A program made the position numbers and the translations under genes. 64,000 bases of DNA, taken from positions 149,704,388-149,768,387 of the forward strand of contig OY294068.1 in assembly GCA_958510875.1 (NCBI GenBank). Direction: 5' to 3'. Shown one piece after another: positions 13,701 through 20,915 of this stretch. The notes below the pieces were generated by a model, which searched no databases, was not told where the DNA came from, and saw only the letters and a list, made by a program, of their open reading frames with translations. Every line of letters begins with the position of its first letter. The stretch's first letter is position 1. This DNA comes from Endomychus coccineus (lineage: Eukaryota; Arthropoda; Insecta; Coleoptera; Endomychidae).

Positions 13701-16700
13701 TGTACGCCACTCTGAACACGATGCAAAAATAATTTTGCATTTTCGTGCTGTCTATAAAATATTAGGTGTTTTTCACACTTTTGACTGGACTAAATTACTT
13801 GTTAGAAATTAATTAATCCCTAAAAGGTAGTGACACCACTACCTTTGTAGATTAGATCAATGTCTAAAAAGTGTTTGTATAATTATTGAAATTTGCTTTG
13901 GTATGGAAGATCCATTCAGTCAATGCGTTGGTTTTTCTCAGGGATATCTGCTCCCGGGTAGATGCGTTAGTTGTTCATTAACTCTCTAGCACTTTTGTTG
14001 ATGTGTAAAATATACCTCGTCAGAGATATTGAGCGATGACACTTCAGCTTTACTCTGTCCGTTGAAGAGACCGAAAACGCGTAACAGCTGCCCGAAAGTA
14101 ATTAGCTGTGGTATCAATTCGATCGAGAGAGACCTATGGATAGAATTTAGTTTTTCACTCGAATTTTCATCATAAAAATTTGTAGACCCAAACATACATG
14201 ATCAGTACTAGCTTTCAAAGGTTGAATCTTCGACAAATGCAAGTTAATTCATGGAGAGACTACTCAGTGTTTCGAGATCTCCGCCATTTGAGATTTGACT
14301 GGGCAATATTAGGAAGAGCTGATATAAGCAATCCAGCGGAATGATAAAATGCATGTAGTGTTGTATCATCTTACGATACAACACATCCAAATTGTTTGAT
14401 AGAAAGACCTAAAGAATCTATCTTCCTCGATTTTAATACATTAAAATGAAACAATGGAAACAAACCTCATAATTGCTGAGTTCGTTCCACTTATTGATTA
14501 TTTCTTCAGTGTCAAGCGTGCTTCTCTGTTTCACGAGACTTATACCGATTTCATTACTCATCGAGTTTAGGGACTTGTGAATTCTTCGATCCCAATGGAT
14601 CTGTGCTTTCCTGAAAAAAGCATCGTATGGAGAAAGAGTTTCTTTCCTTTTATATTTCAACCAATGGTAGATGTTATTCTTCAAATCAGACTCTAGACCA
14701 GTACTTTTCATGGTTTTAAGAAGCGTTTCTTTGAAGTTGTCTAATTTTACAGCTGGCGAGGCCACCAATTTCTGGGGAAGAACTTAATAACATTTAAAAT
14801 TTGTTAATGCGAAAGTTGTTAAATGACAACAGACTTCAATTTTGTATAAACTCAAAATATTGACAAGTATGTCAGATAATAGGCTTTCAAAATACTATAA
14901 TGATGATAATAACTAATTTGCAATTTCTCATTGCTTATACTGTCATGGTTATCTGTGATCAGGGTTCTTCCCATGTAATATAATTTTTGGTAAGTCCAGT
15001 TAGGCACTGAAAGAAATTGAACTCGAAAGGCCAATTTACATTCATCATACTCGGGATGCTTCACCTTCTGTGAAAGTTAATGGTGAGAGCAAAACAATTT
15101 AAACTTTTCAAAGTGTATTCAATAGTATCTAATATATAAAAAATTCTCGGGAATTAGGTCACATTAACACTCTGTTATAAATGTTCCTCTTTACGTACGT
15201 TTCGGTCTCACGACCATCATCAGAAGACTTATTTTGTTAAAAAGGGGGTTAACTAAAACTAAATAGCAACATACAAAAAATCTATACTTTAATATTACCG
15301 ATACAATTTTCGATTATTCGTGGTTCTGTTCGTTTCGACGGCGTGAGCTTTTTGATTGAAGATTGTGCGATATGGACGCTTGTTCTATTTAGTTTTAGTT
15401 AACCCCCTTTTTAACAAAATAGGTCTTCTGATGATGGTCGTGAGACCGAAACGTACGTAAAGACGAACATTTATAACAGAGTGTTAATGTGACCTAATTC
15501 CCGAGAATTTTTTATATAATTCATACTGGGTCAAGAATCTTATTATATTATAGTATCTAATATGACCGCAACTGTTGACCTTGTGAGTGTTGGAGTAGAA
15601 ATAACAACTTTAGCTAGGTTGAATGATGTCTTAAGATTAGAAGTTTAGTAGAAACTAGGAAGACACGCGGTCATCGTTCTTGGTGTTTTAGACCATGGAT
15701 TGCGAGGTGACAAGATCTTGGAGCATCTGTGCAACTGTTAGTGGAACTATAGCTGGGGAAGTACCTGAGTCGACTGAGTCCTAAAGAAATCGTTCAAGAA
15801 TGACCGAAGTGCGATGTCCTGTTGCAAAATCATTATCCTCTAACACAAAATCATTTAAAAATCACCTCCACCACTGTAAAAAGTAGTGTAGGATACAACA
15901 AATGGTCCTTCAAACCGGACATTAGCATATCTGTCAAATTGTACGGATCAAGTCTACCAACAAGACATCAACAAGTGAAACGAAAGTGTAACAAGTGTAA
16001 TGAAAGTTCAGGGACAAACATTACCAAAGGTTTCACGAAGTCATCTTGAGTCAACACATTCATCAGGAAATACGTCCTTCAACGAGTCATCAGTCGGTAA
16101 GTCCGTACAAATTCATCACCAATAATATATTACAATTACCATTGTTTATAACAATCGATAACGATAAGCAAATCTCTTTCGTAAAACGAAGACTTGGTAA
16201 AATCAAGGATAAAGTCCCTAGAAACAAGACGTACCTTGGCAACGCACAAGCACAGTACGATATCGACAACATAAAAGTATGACCCCTTAAAGAAAACTTC
16301 CAACCAGTATTGTTCAACCGAGAATTAATCGCGTTAGACCCAACGCCAAACGATATTTACGAGCAAGAATTCGACGATATGGATCGGAAATATTACGCTA
16401 TTCTTGACAACATGAATAAAATTATCAGAGAAGATGAAGAGTCTAAGAATGTAATTATACTCAATCTAAACAATAAAGTAACAATACCCGCTTAAATAGT
16501 ATGGAAAACAATATACGAAAGTGAAAAGTCCCTGAAACATAAAACAGATGGCGACCCAATCGATAATCCTATGTGATATTTGTGATGTACCATCTTTAAC
16601 TAGAACGCATTAAAATTTTCAGACTGATATGTCATTCAGTTCTATTTTGACACCCATCGAAAGCAAACAGCCTTGAAGATTTTTGTAAACATGAAAAAAA

Positions 16701-19700
16701 GTGAATTTCGCACCTTGATTAAACATTATTTCTTGCGTGGAAAAAACATTACTCAAACCAAAGCATCGCTTATTAAACATTATGGAGACTCTTCACCATC
16801 GATTGGAACGATTAACAAGTGGCTTACTGATTTCCGTTGTGGTTGTATGACCACAAAGGAGGCCGAACGATTTGGTCGTCCCATTGAGGTTACAACGCCA
16901 GAAATCGTCGATAAAATTCGTGTTATGATATTGGACGGTCGGCAAGTTAAAGTGCACGAGATTGCTTAGGCTATGGGCATCTCAACCGAATGGGTACGGA
17001 TTATTTTCAATAAATTTTTGAATATGATAAAGCTATCTGCCAGATTGGTGCCGCTTTAACTCTCTGTTGAGAACAAGCGCGACCATGTGACAACTTCAAA
17101 GGAGTGTTTGGCGATGTTCAAGCGCGATAAGAAGGACTTTTTGCGCCATTTCGTAACCGTGGACGAAATATGGATCCATCACAACACACAAGAAACCAGA
17201 GAACAGTCGAAATAGTGGACTCGTCCTGGCGAATCTTGAACCAGTTCGTGGTATGATATTGGACGGTCGGCAAGTTAAAGTGGACGAGATTGCTGAGGCT
17301 TTGGGCATCTCAACTGAACGAGTTCGAACCAAATTTTGATGTTTCCATCGAATTTAGGAATCGGTATCTCTGGTAGTCTTTAATGTTGCATCATTATGAG
17401 GGCAAGATGAAAAGTCCCTGGAAAATTAAACAGGACATGATTTATTTGGTCAAAACTTGGTTTATTTCTCAACATAATCTCCTTGTAGCCAATACACTTC
17501 GTCCAACGTTTTTTCAATTTTTTGATCCCTTCCAAATAATACGATTTCGGCAATCCTTTAAAATAGGCGTTCGTTTCAGTGATGACCTACATCATCGTTG
17601 AAGTCAAATCTCTTTCCGCCGAGCCATTTCTTCAAGTTTGGAAATACATAAAAATCTCGTCATATAATTTCGTTTCAAATCGCATCTCAGCATTTTTATG
17701 ACGTTTGCTATTTGATTTCCAGAGATCGACTTCAAGTTACACATAATTTCAGTGATCGGGATCATTTAATTCCATTGAGCTGTGTTGTATATGAGGGCAA
17801 GGTGAAAAGCCCCTGGAAAATAAAACAATAAATGATTAATTTGGTCAAAACTTATTTTATTCCTCAACATATCTCCTTGTAGCCCGATACACTTCGTCCA
17901 ACGTTTTTCTATTTTTCAATCCCTTCCAATTAATACGATTTCGGCAAACCTTCAAAATAGGCGTTTGTTTCAGCGATGACCTCATCGTTGGGGCCAAATC
18001 TCTTTCCGCCGAGCCATTTCTTCAAATTTGGAAATAGATAAAATACGCAGGGGGCCAAATCTGGAGAATATGTTGGATGATGAACCAATTCGTTTTGCCA
18101 TTGCGACTGCGAACTTGTGCGCCGGCGCGTTGTCCTGGTGATAGAACATTTTTTCTTTGCCAAATGCGGCCACTTTCGCTTCAAATCGATCGAACAGGTC
18201 TGCATAATATACGCCGGTGATTATTAAGCTTAAGGCAATCGATATGGACGATACCGTGTGCATCACAAAAAAATGTCGCCATTACTTTGTTGGCCTTTTT
18301 CGGCTTCGATTCGCCAGGACAAGAGCCCTGTTTCGATTGTTCTTTGGTCTCTGGTGTGTTGTGATAGATTCATGTTTCGTCCACAGTTATGAAACGCCCT
18401 TCTTTTCTCACTTGAACATCGCCAAACACTCCTTTGAAGTTGTCACACGGTCGTGCTTGTTGTCAACAGAGAGCAAATGTAGCACTCATCTGGCAGATAG
18501 CTTTCTCATGTTCAAAAATGTCTGCAAAATATTCCGTACCTCGGTTGAGATGCCCATAGTCTCAGCAATCTCCTTCATTTTAGCTCGCCAATCGTCCAAT
18601 ATCAAATCATGATTTTATCGACGATTACTGGTGTTGTAACTTCAATTGGATGACCAGAACGATCGGCTTCCTTTGTGGTCATACTACAACAACGGAAATC
18701 AGTAAACCATTTGTGAATCATTTCAATCGATGGTGAGGAGTCCCCATAATGTTTAACAAGCGATGTTTCAGTTTGCGTAATGTTTTTCCACGCAAGAAAT
18801 AATTCTTAATCAAGATTCGAAATTCACTTTTTTTCATGTTTACGAAAATTTTCTACGTTGCTTGCTTTCGATGGGTGTCAAAACAGAACTATATGACATA
18901 TCGTCTGAAAATTTTAATGCGTTCCAGTTAAAGATGGTACATCACAAATGTCACGCCATCTCTTTTATTTTTCAGGGACTTTTCACCTTGCCCGTATCAC
19001 AATTGCTTGTTGTAGGTGAATAATGTGTCCGCCGTAAATAATCAAGGAGCTTCGGTCATACTGTTAGACACGATGTTTTGGATAATCATCAGTTATATAT
19101 AAATTATACGTCTTCTGATGATGGTCATGAGACCGAAACGTACGTAAAGACGAAAATAATAAAACGTTAGTGTGACCTATTTTCCGAGAATTTATATATA
19201 ATTCATACCTGGCTCAAGTATCATTATAAATAATCATCAGTTATCATTGCAAAATCCTGCATTTTAGTTGTAACCCCTGACATACCTCTCTACTAATACC
19301 AAAACAGTATAAAAACTCTTTTAAAATCCAATGAGCTCAGAAAAAAGACCTAGACCATAGTATTATTTTCTTTTGTAAAGGAGCCTCTTTATTATTAAGA
19401 TTATACTATCTTTTTCAAACATTTTTGAATAGATAGAAATGTTGAATTAGAATGTATAAAAGTGTTCAATATGCCCAAACGTCGTTTCAATACCATCATT
19501 CAATACAAATTATTATTATTATTATTATTAATAAAAAGCTCTTATCGTTGTTGTCGAAATATGTAATTAAGATTTCCAATTATTCATGTGTCATTTGGAT
19601 ACAATCCTTTCGTGCTTTAGAAATGGTAATCATACATATTCGTAGTTATTATAAAGTATCTGCGCCAAATTCAATACTACCTAAGCCACTGTATATGTGA

Positions 19701-20014
19701 CATGTATGACATTTAAAAACTGTTGTGGAACTTGTTCTATAGGTATTTGAAAGAGTTTATAAAATCTAACATATTGAAACATGGAAGCAATTTTAAATGG
19801 TGTGACCACGATTGTTTCTCAAAAAAAAATTATTTTCAACTAATAAATCAAATAACCTTGATTGAAATAAAATGTTATCATGATTAACTACAGTGAATAT
19901 GGTCACCTGGAGATCCTCATAAAAAGACTTATAGAATTTGGATTGCTTTAGGTCTTCACAAACTTTGATTGTAGTATGATGAATACTATTTTCTTTGTTG
20001 TCCTCCATACTCAA
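1581..20014 (-). CDS. TBC1D19: TBC1D19-like TBC domain protein, 5' six exons (partial gene)
   Basis: A minus-strand gene spliced from 19907-20014, 14466-14771, 9077-9171, 5655-5715, 1798-2016 and 1581-1718. All junctions are GT-AG, and the phases join into 309 continuous codons. The translation follows vertebrate TBC1D19 from end to end: KSLNSMSNEIGISL and NKWNELSNYE in exon 2, RPVYAPKDFLEVLLSLK in exon 3, MPLKVKNLADL in exon 4, CLRAKMWALILGSD in exon 5, and LTASNDDQYFVFEDVLYQ in exon 6. The family carries a TBC domain, usually a GTPase-activating fold for Rab proteins; only its beginning is present here. The human protein is about 526 residues, so roughly 200 C-terminal residues must lie left of the window. 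The introns are packed with transposons, but no exon is disrupted. The symbol is by homology; function in this species is inferred. Confidence 0.9.
1798..2016 (-). CDS. TBC1D19: TBC1D19-like exon 5, entry into the TBC domain
   Basis: 73 codons, phase 0 at both ends, acceptor TTTCAG|AGATAT and donor TCAGAC|GTAAAG. It starts RYVYTELAKGEQILGINYPL and runs to CLRAKMWALILGSD. The R...W.LILG pattern is the first conserved TBC motif. The 61-residue open frame at 1741-1926 is only the 3' part of this exon read from an internal Met into the intron. Confidence 0.9.
2017..2691. other. Intron sequence, nothing recognised
   Basis: AT-rich intron between TBC1D19 exon 5 and the hAT element. No coding, repeat or RNA signal seen. 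The same holds for 5282-5654 and 5716-6089. Confidence 0.5.
2700..5273 (-). mobile_element. hAT transposon with intact ends and 8-bp TSD
   Basis: The left end CAAGGGTCTCGAAACTACGG and the right end (reverse complement CAGGGGTCTCCAAATTTTCC) are hAT-type inverted repeats. Both flanks carry the 8-bp duplication CTCTAAAA (2692-2699 and 5274-5281). The interior holds a broken hAT transposase on the minus strand. It lies in a TBC1D19 intron, between exons 4 and 5. Confidence 0.92.
3004..4740 (-). pseudogene. hAT transposase relic (GTF2IRD2/FAM200-like)
   Basis: Successive minus-strand frames read like the hAT proteins annotated as GTF2I-repeat or FAM200-like: KDQWNLQYFVIESSKKALCL (zinc-finger region), SVSLSANTVARRVEDIAG-like text, DESTVVSDTAQVLIFNGRID (first catalytic block), LTKHMNKLNLNSQGENQLL, and the C-terminal dimerisation region TYSCEKTFSKMKYTKNVYRS plus LTDEHLKSLL. 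The frame shifts several times, so no full protein can be made. Confidence 0.85.
5655..5715 (-). CDS. TBC1D19: TBC1D19-like exon 4
   Basis: A 61-nt exon too short for simple ORF finding. Acceptor TTCTAG|TCTTCC, donor GACTTG|GTAAGA. It completes the glycine codon from exon 3 and encodes LPAYWEFAQMPLKVKNLADL, matching the LKVKDIPEL block of human TBC1D19. It ends in phase 0. Confidence 0.88.
6090..7550 (-). mobile_element. Jockey-like LINE reverse transcriptase relic
   Basis: Minus-strand reading gives reverse-transcriptase text spread over shifting frames: SYKVGVFPSSWKSTRVQPI, PNNYRPIALLSVISKVM, YGFRQQRSTGNLLAYVTHVW, SLAVSLDISKAFDG, FNATKTQACVFSRNSDPTIP, LGITTNSTLSWDDHVRSIA and VQIRPVLKYCSHVWG-like text. 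Both N-terminal endonuclease and 3' tail are missing. It is a 5'-truncated, dead copy in a TBC1D19 intron. Confidence 0.85.
7758..8072 (+). mobile_element. tRNA-derived SINE
   Basis: The head contains a pol III A box (GCAGCTCAGTGGTAGAAGC) and a B box (GGTTCGAATCC) at normal tRNA spacing. About 220 bases of unrelated body follow, then an A-rich tail (AAAGAAAAAAAA). The sequence GGGTATGTA-type flanks on both sides (about 7755 and 8073) suggest a target-site duplication. It is not a tRNA gene, because it does not fold as a full cloverleaf and has a body and tail. Confidence 0.82.
8073..9076. other. Intron sequence, nothing recognised
   Basis: The part around 8560-8830 is less AT-rich and holds a 71-codon frame (MGFGPWPSNAIVHRF) that I cannot relate to any family and that lacks splice context. 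Confidence 0.45.
9077..9171 (-). CDS. TBC1D19: TBC1D19-like exon 3
   Basis: 95 nt, acceptor TTCCAG|GTTAGC and donor CCAAGG|GTACGT. It encodes VSVTKYRPVYAPKDFLEVLL and onward; YRPVYAPKDFLEVL is a hallmark of TBC1D19. It ends two bases into a glycine codon that exon 4 completes. Confidence 0.92.
9296..9425. repeat. Short inverted repeat with hammerhead-like cores
   Basis: Two arms of about 65 bp meet near 9355. Each arm, read inward to outward, has CTCTGATGATGGC, a stem-II-like GG...CC hairpin and then GAAAG or AAAAAG. The arrangement copies that of the hammerhead elements elsewhere in the window, but stem I is weak and one copy has lost the G of GAA. It is probably a decayed relative. Confidence 0.4.
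10162..12518 (-). mobile_element. Penelope-like retroelement, apparently full coding copy
   Basis: It is flanked by a 13-bp duplication, ATCATATTTTACT, at 10149-10161 and 12519-12531. Inside, both ends share a roughly 35-bp inverted repeat (TCAGAAGTTGGAGAATAAAA and its complement near 12440-12475). The single ORF fills almost all of it. I see no hammerhead core in this copy. Confidence 0.85.
10310..12421 (-). CDS. Penelope-like element protein: reverse transcriptase with GIY-YIG endonuclease
   Basis: 703 uninterrupted codons. The reverse transcriptase occupies roughly residues 120-500: PQPPSLYGLLKIHK, KLVSFDVKNLFPSIP, TGLPMGSPLSPLLAEIFMNY, and the catalytic YRYVDDVIA with YVDD at 379-382. 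A Cys-containing GIY-YIG domain follows: SGVYRLRCDDCSALYIGQTG (GVY at 580, YIG at 593), then HLLEHNHNF. This matches endonuclease-bearing Penelope-like elements, where the RT copies the RNA at a nick made by GIY-YIG. No stop or frameshift is seen, so it may be young or active. It lies antisense to no host exon, within a TBC1D19 intron. Confidence 0.95.
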   Translation of the reverse strand: MKQKKKLNSLIQNKTNKEANFTNNNKKPNTSLADEQKFNYHSRFVNLSEVTFSVSEINLLNKGFKYNIPFKPNNKHFENLTVETEVALKQSETKIKYNASDILINSTKLTSSKFVNPEIKIAKILNEKTIKNNIVFTKADKGNTIIAIDKPTYLEKIDQFLDPTKFIELKSDPTMKFQANIKNSLNNIQYILTEYEKPRLMDMNPQPPSLYGLLKIHKDDTPIRPVCSYINAPCQKIAKKLVNIISTYTNFKPKYSIKNSFQLIEKIKDVELKTNIKLVSFDVKNLFPSIPTQLTITLIEDLLIRNNTLPAITQEILSLISLCIDQNYFTINDKYYKQNTGLPMGSPLSPLLAEIFMNYLETKILNSNFQHMFVYWYRYVDDVIACYTGSNRQINSFLTYINNLHPNIEFTLEMENNKSLNFLDLTISHTNNYFSFAIYHKPTHTDTTIHNTSLHPQSHKLAAYNCMIHRLINVPLSKDNFHLELNRIVDIAKNNGYNVKIINKILQNKLNKKALSIIYPQINNNTKSNFTCLTYLGKHSLKISQFLKKQNKNVAFKTTNNLCSYINNSKSKKDNLKKSGVYRLRCDDCSALYIGQTGRSFSVRFNEYLRSYRLKKEDSNYANHLLEHNHNFTLNPDILHIQEKGHKLNILESIEILKHAKNNNNVILNDQIDTYNSPLVNNFVNTLPPLSTPIPQFAPHSDP
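13761..14465. other. Intron sequence with two small hairpins
   Basis: AAAGGTAGTG-ACAC-CACTACCTTT (13824-13847) and GTGTTGTATC...GATACAACAC (about 14357-14383) are perfect 10-bp stems. Otherwise nothing is recognised; 14772-15121 is also empty. Confidence 0.5.
14466..14771 (-). CDS. TBC1D19: TBC1D19-like exon 2
   Basis: 102 codons, phase 0 at both ends, acceptor CCCCAG|AAATTG and donor TATGAG|GTTTG. It begins KLVASPAVKLDNFKETLLK and contains the strongly conserved block RKAQIHWDRRIHKSLNSM. This is the longest and clearest match to TBC1D19 in the window. Confidence 0.92.
15187..15228 (-). ncRNA. Type-I hammerhead ribozyme candidate (copy A, minus strand)
   Basis: Minus-strand order: GUCUU, core CUGAUGA, stem II GGUC-GUGA-GACC, core GAA, stem III AC-GUAC-GU, cleavage-site A, then AAGAG. 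The last stem I pair is G-G, so stem I has four pairs. The short stem III is the form known from Penelope-like elements. Confidence 0.75.
15423..15464 (+). ncRNA. Type-I hammerhead ribozyme candidate (copy A, plus strand)
   Basis: All core bases fit: GUCUU / CUGAUGA / GGUC-GUGA-GACC / GAA / AC-GUAC-GU / A, then AAGAC. Stem I is five perfect pairs (GUCUU with AAGAC). Predicted cleavage is 3' of the A in GUA, at 15459. Confidence 0.85.
15822..16497 (+). other. Unidentified broken coding remnant
   Basis: Open stretches in shifting frames (15822-16049, 16046-16282, 16310-16495) have higher GC and charged composition, for example YEQEFDDMDRKYYAILDNMN and KSKCNKCNES-like text. The last part faintly recalls gag regions of BEL/Pao LTR retrotransposons, but no protease, RT or LTR is seen. 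I would not name it. Confidence 0.3.
16516..17345 (+). mobile_element. Mariner relic 1, transposase N-terminal half
   Basis: It starts with a damaged mariner end (GTGAAAAGTCCCTG). The plus-strand transposase begins at 16691 with MKKSEFRTLIKHYFLRGKNI and carries the helix-turn-helix (HYGDSSPSIGTINKWLTDFR) up to LDGRQVKVHEIA, then a stop. After shifts it resumes with ECLAMFKRDKKDFLRHFVTV and DEIWIHH (first catalytic Asp). The segment MILDGRQVKVDEIAEALGIS is repeated at 17251-17325, an internal duplication. The C-terminal half is missing. Confidence 0.88.
17391..17660 (-). mobile_element. Mariner relic 2, 3' terminal fragment
   Basis: TGAGGGCAAGATGAAAAGTC is a mariner 3' terminal repeat. The next 250 bases are the reverse of the transposase C-terminus, ending near the WLGGKRF-coding segment. 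It faces relic 1, so the two may be one element with an internal inversion. Confidence 0.75.
17792..18994 (-). mobile_element. Mariner relic 3, nearly full length
   Basis: It is bounded by TGAGGGCAAGGTGAAAAGCC and the complementary CTTTTCACCTTGCCC, next to TA on both sides. Minus-strand frames give NELVHHPTYSPDLAPCVFYL (third catalytic Asp), KKWLGGKRFGPNDEVIAETN and EKRWTKCIGLQGDM, plus N-terminal pieces, but with several stops. About 1.2 kb, close to the usual mariner length. Confidence 0.88.
19097..19229 (+). mobile_element. Solo hammerhead-bearing insertion, copy B
   Basis: 133 bp flanked by the 15-bp duplication ATAATCATCAGTTAT (19082-19096 and 19230-19244). It contains one hammerhead and the family 3' tail (AATTCATACCTGGCTCAAGT). 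It equals the 3' half of the palindromic copies, so it is either a solo terminal unit or a 5'-truncated insertion. Confidence 0.85.
19110..19151 (+). ncRNA. Type-I hammerhead ribozyme candidate (copy B)
   Basis: GUCUU / CUGAUGA / GGUC-AUGA-GACC / GAA / AC-GUAC-GU / A, then AAGAC. The only change from copy A is the stem II loop (AUGA for GUGA), which leaves every pair and core base intact. Confidence 0.82.
19245..19906. other. Intron sequence with a TTA microsatellite
   Basis: TTATTATTATTATTATTA at about 19512-19531. No other signal seen before TBC1D19 exon 1. Confidence 0.6.
19907..20014 (-). CDS. TBC1D19: TBC1D19-like exon 1 with start codon
   Basis: It encodes 36 residues beginning MSMEDNKENS and ending SFYEDLQ, followed by CAG|GTGACC. 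A second ATG lies two codons in, at 20008, so the true start could be either. The segment VCEDLKQSKFYKSFYEDLQ corresponds to the N-terminal helix of TBC1D19. The exon ends in phase 0 and joins exon 2 in frame. I see no TATA box upstream. Confidence 0.8.
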
Positions 20015-20380
20015 ACAACGAACTGCATTAACACTTTCGACTAACTGGACGTAGATCCTGGTACGTACTCATCTTCAATCCTTATTCTTCATTTACAAAA
20101 GAACAGAAAAATTGTTTGTAATTGCCTAGCAACGTATGAGTTCCTGGTCGTTCAAGGGAACGGTCGATAAACAACGTCTCTTGTATGTGTTGAGTTTCTT
20201 TATTTATTTATTCAAATTATTTACATTTATCTGTACAGGTTGAACCTCTGTTAATGGCATTTCACTGCTGAATCCGGTTGATAAAATAATGGTCTGCGTA
20301 ATAATAAATAAAGTTATCGCTGATCTCTTAATATTTGAAATATTGATCAAAATACTTGATAGAATATCAAAATATTTAAT

Positions 20381-20915
20381 ACCAATTATCAAGTATAAAT
20401 TTGTGTATCATCCACATTATATTAAATAATATCTCATTTATCTATATTGGAAGTTGATGGCTTCTAGATTTTGAAAATTAATTTTTTTTCTGAATTAGAG
20501 TAATTAATTAATTAGTGATTAGTGATTATTACCATTCGAACTTAAAAGAAATTACGTTACAACGTAAAAATTTTTTTTATTGTATGCTAACTTTTAATAT
20601 TATTATTTAAGTTATGACCTACACATACTGATTTATGGTTAACCAATTATCAAGTATAAATTTGTGTATCATCCACATTATATTGCACAATATTTCATTT
20701 ATCTATATTGGAAGTTGATAGCTTCGACTAGAGCTTCTAGATTTTGAAAATTAATTGTTTTACTGAATTAGAGTAATTAATTAATTAGTGATTAGTGATT
20801 ATTACCATTCGAACTTAAAAGAAATTATGTTACAACGTAAAAATTTTTTTTAATGTATGCTAACTTTTAATATTATCATTTAAGTTATGACCTACACATA
20901 CTGATTTATGGTTAA
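20381..20915. repeat. Tandem duplication, ~261-bp unit
   Basis: ACCAATTATCAAGTATAAAT starts at 20381 and again at 20643. The copies run in parallel to about 20640 and 20915; the second has a 14-bp insertion (GACTAGAGCTTCTA-type) and a few substitutions. No coding content. Confidence 0.85.

Larger units (their letters stand above)
9636..13760. mobile_element. DNA element with ~440-bp inverted repeats, interrupted by a Penelope-like element
   Basis: 9640-10080 is the imperfect reverse complement of about 13290-13755. Shared blocks are GTCCAACGTGTCTAATTATA, GTCTCGGTACAATTTTTACT and TTTTTGCATCGTG-type text. A second copy of the inner arm lies at 13033-13260. The interior carries scraps of a Tc1/IS630-like transposase: an N-terminal helix-turn-helix on the plus strand (RYQERRQPNTAIFKRLKK near 12757) and the C-terminal tail on the minus strand (SVMNRCNLFIEHNGHQFEHL, about 12915-12975). 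The Penelope element at 10162-12518 is inserted inside. Confidence 0.7.
15136..15549. mobile_element. Palindromic hammerhead-bearing retroelement derivative, copy A
   Basis: It is flanked by the 14-bp duplication ATAGTATCTAATAT (15122-15135 and 15550-15563). Two arms of roughly 200 bp are reverse complements meeting near 15300-15330. Each arm carries a hammerhead core, one per strand. The 3' side ends with an unpaired tail, AATTCATACTGGGTCAAGAA and a T/A-rich end, shared with the other copies. There is no ORF. It lies in TBC1D19 intron 1. Confidence 0.88.

Noticed and set aside
14852..15064. 70-codon minus-strand frame as an extra TBC1D19 exon
   Set aside because: Exon 1 (ending YEDLQ) joins exon 2 (KLVASPAV) in phase 0 and matches the family without an insert; no matching text is needed between them.
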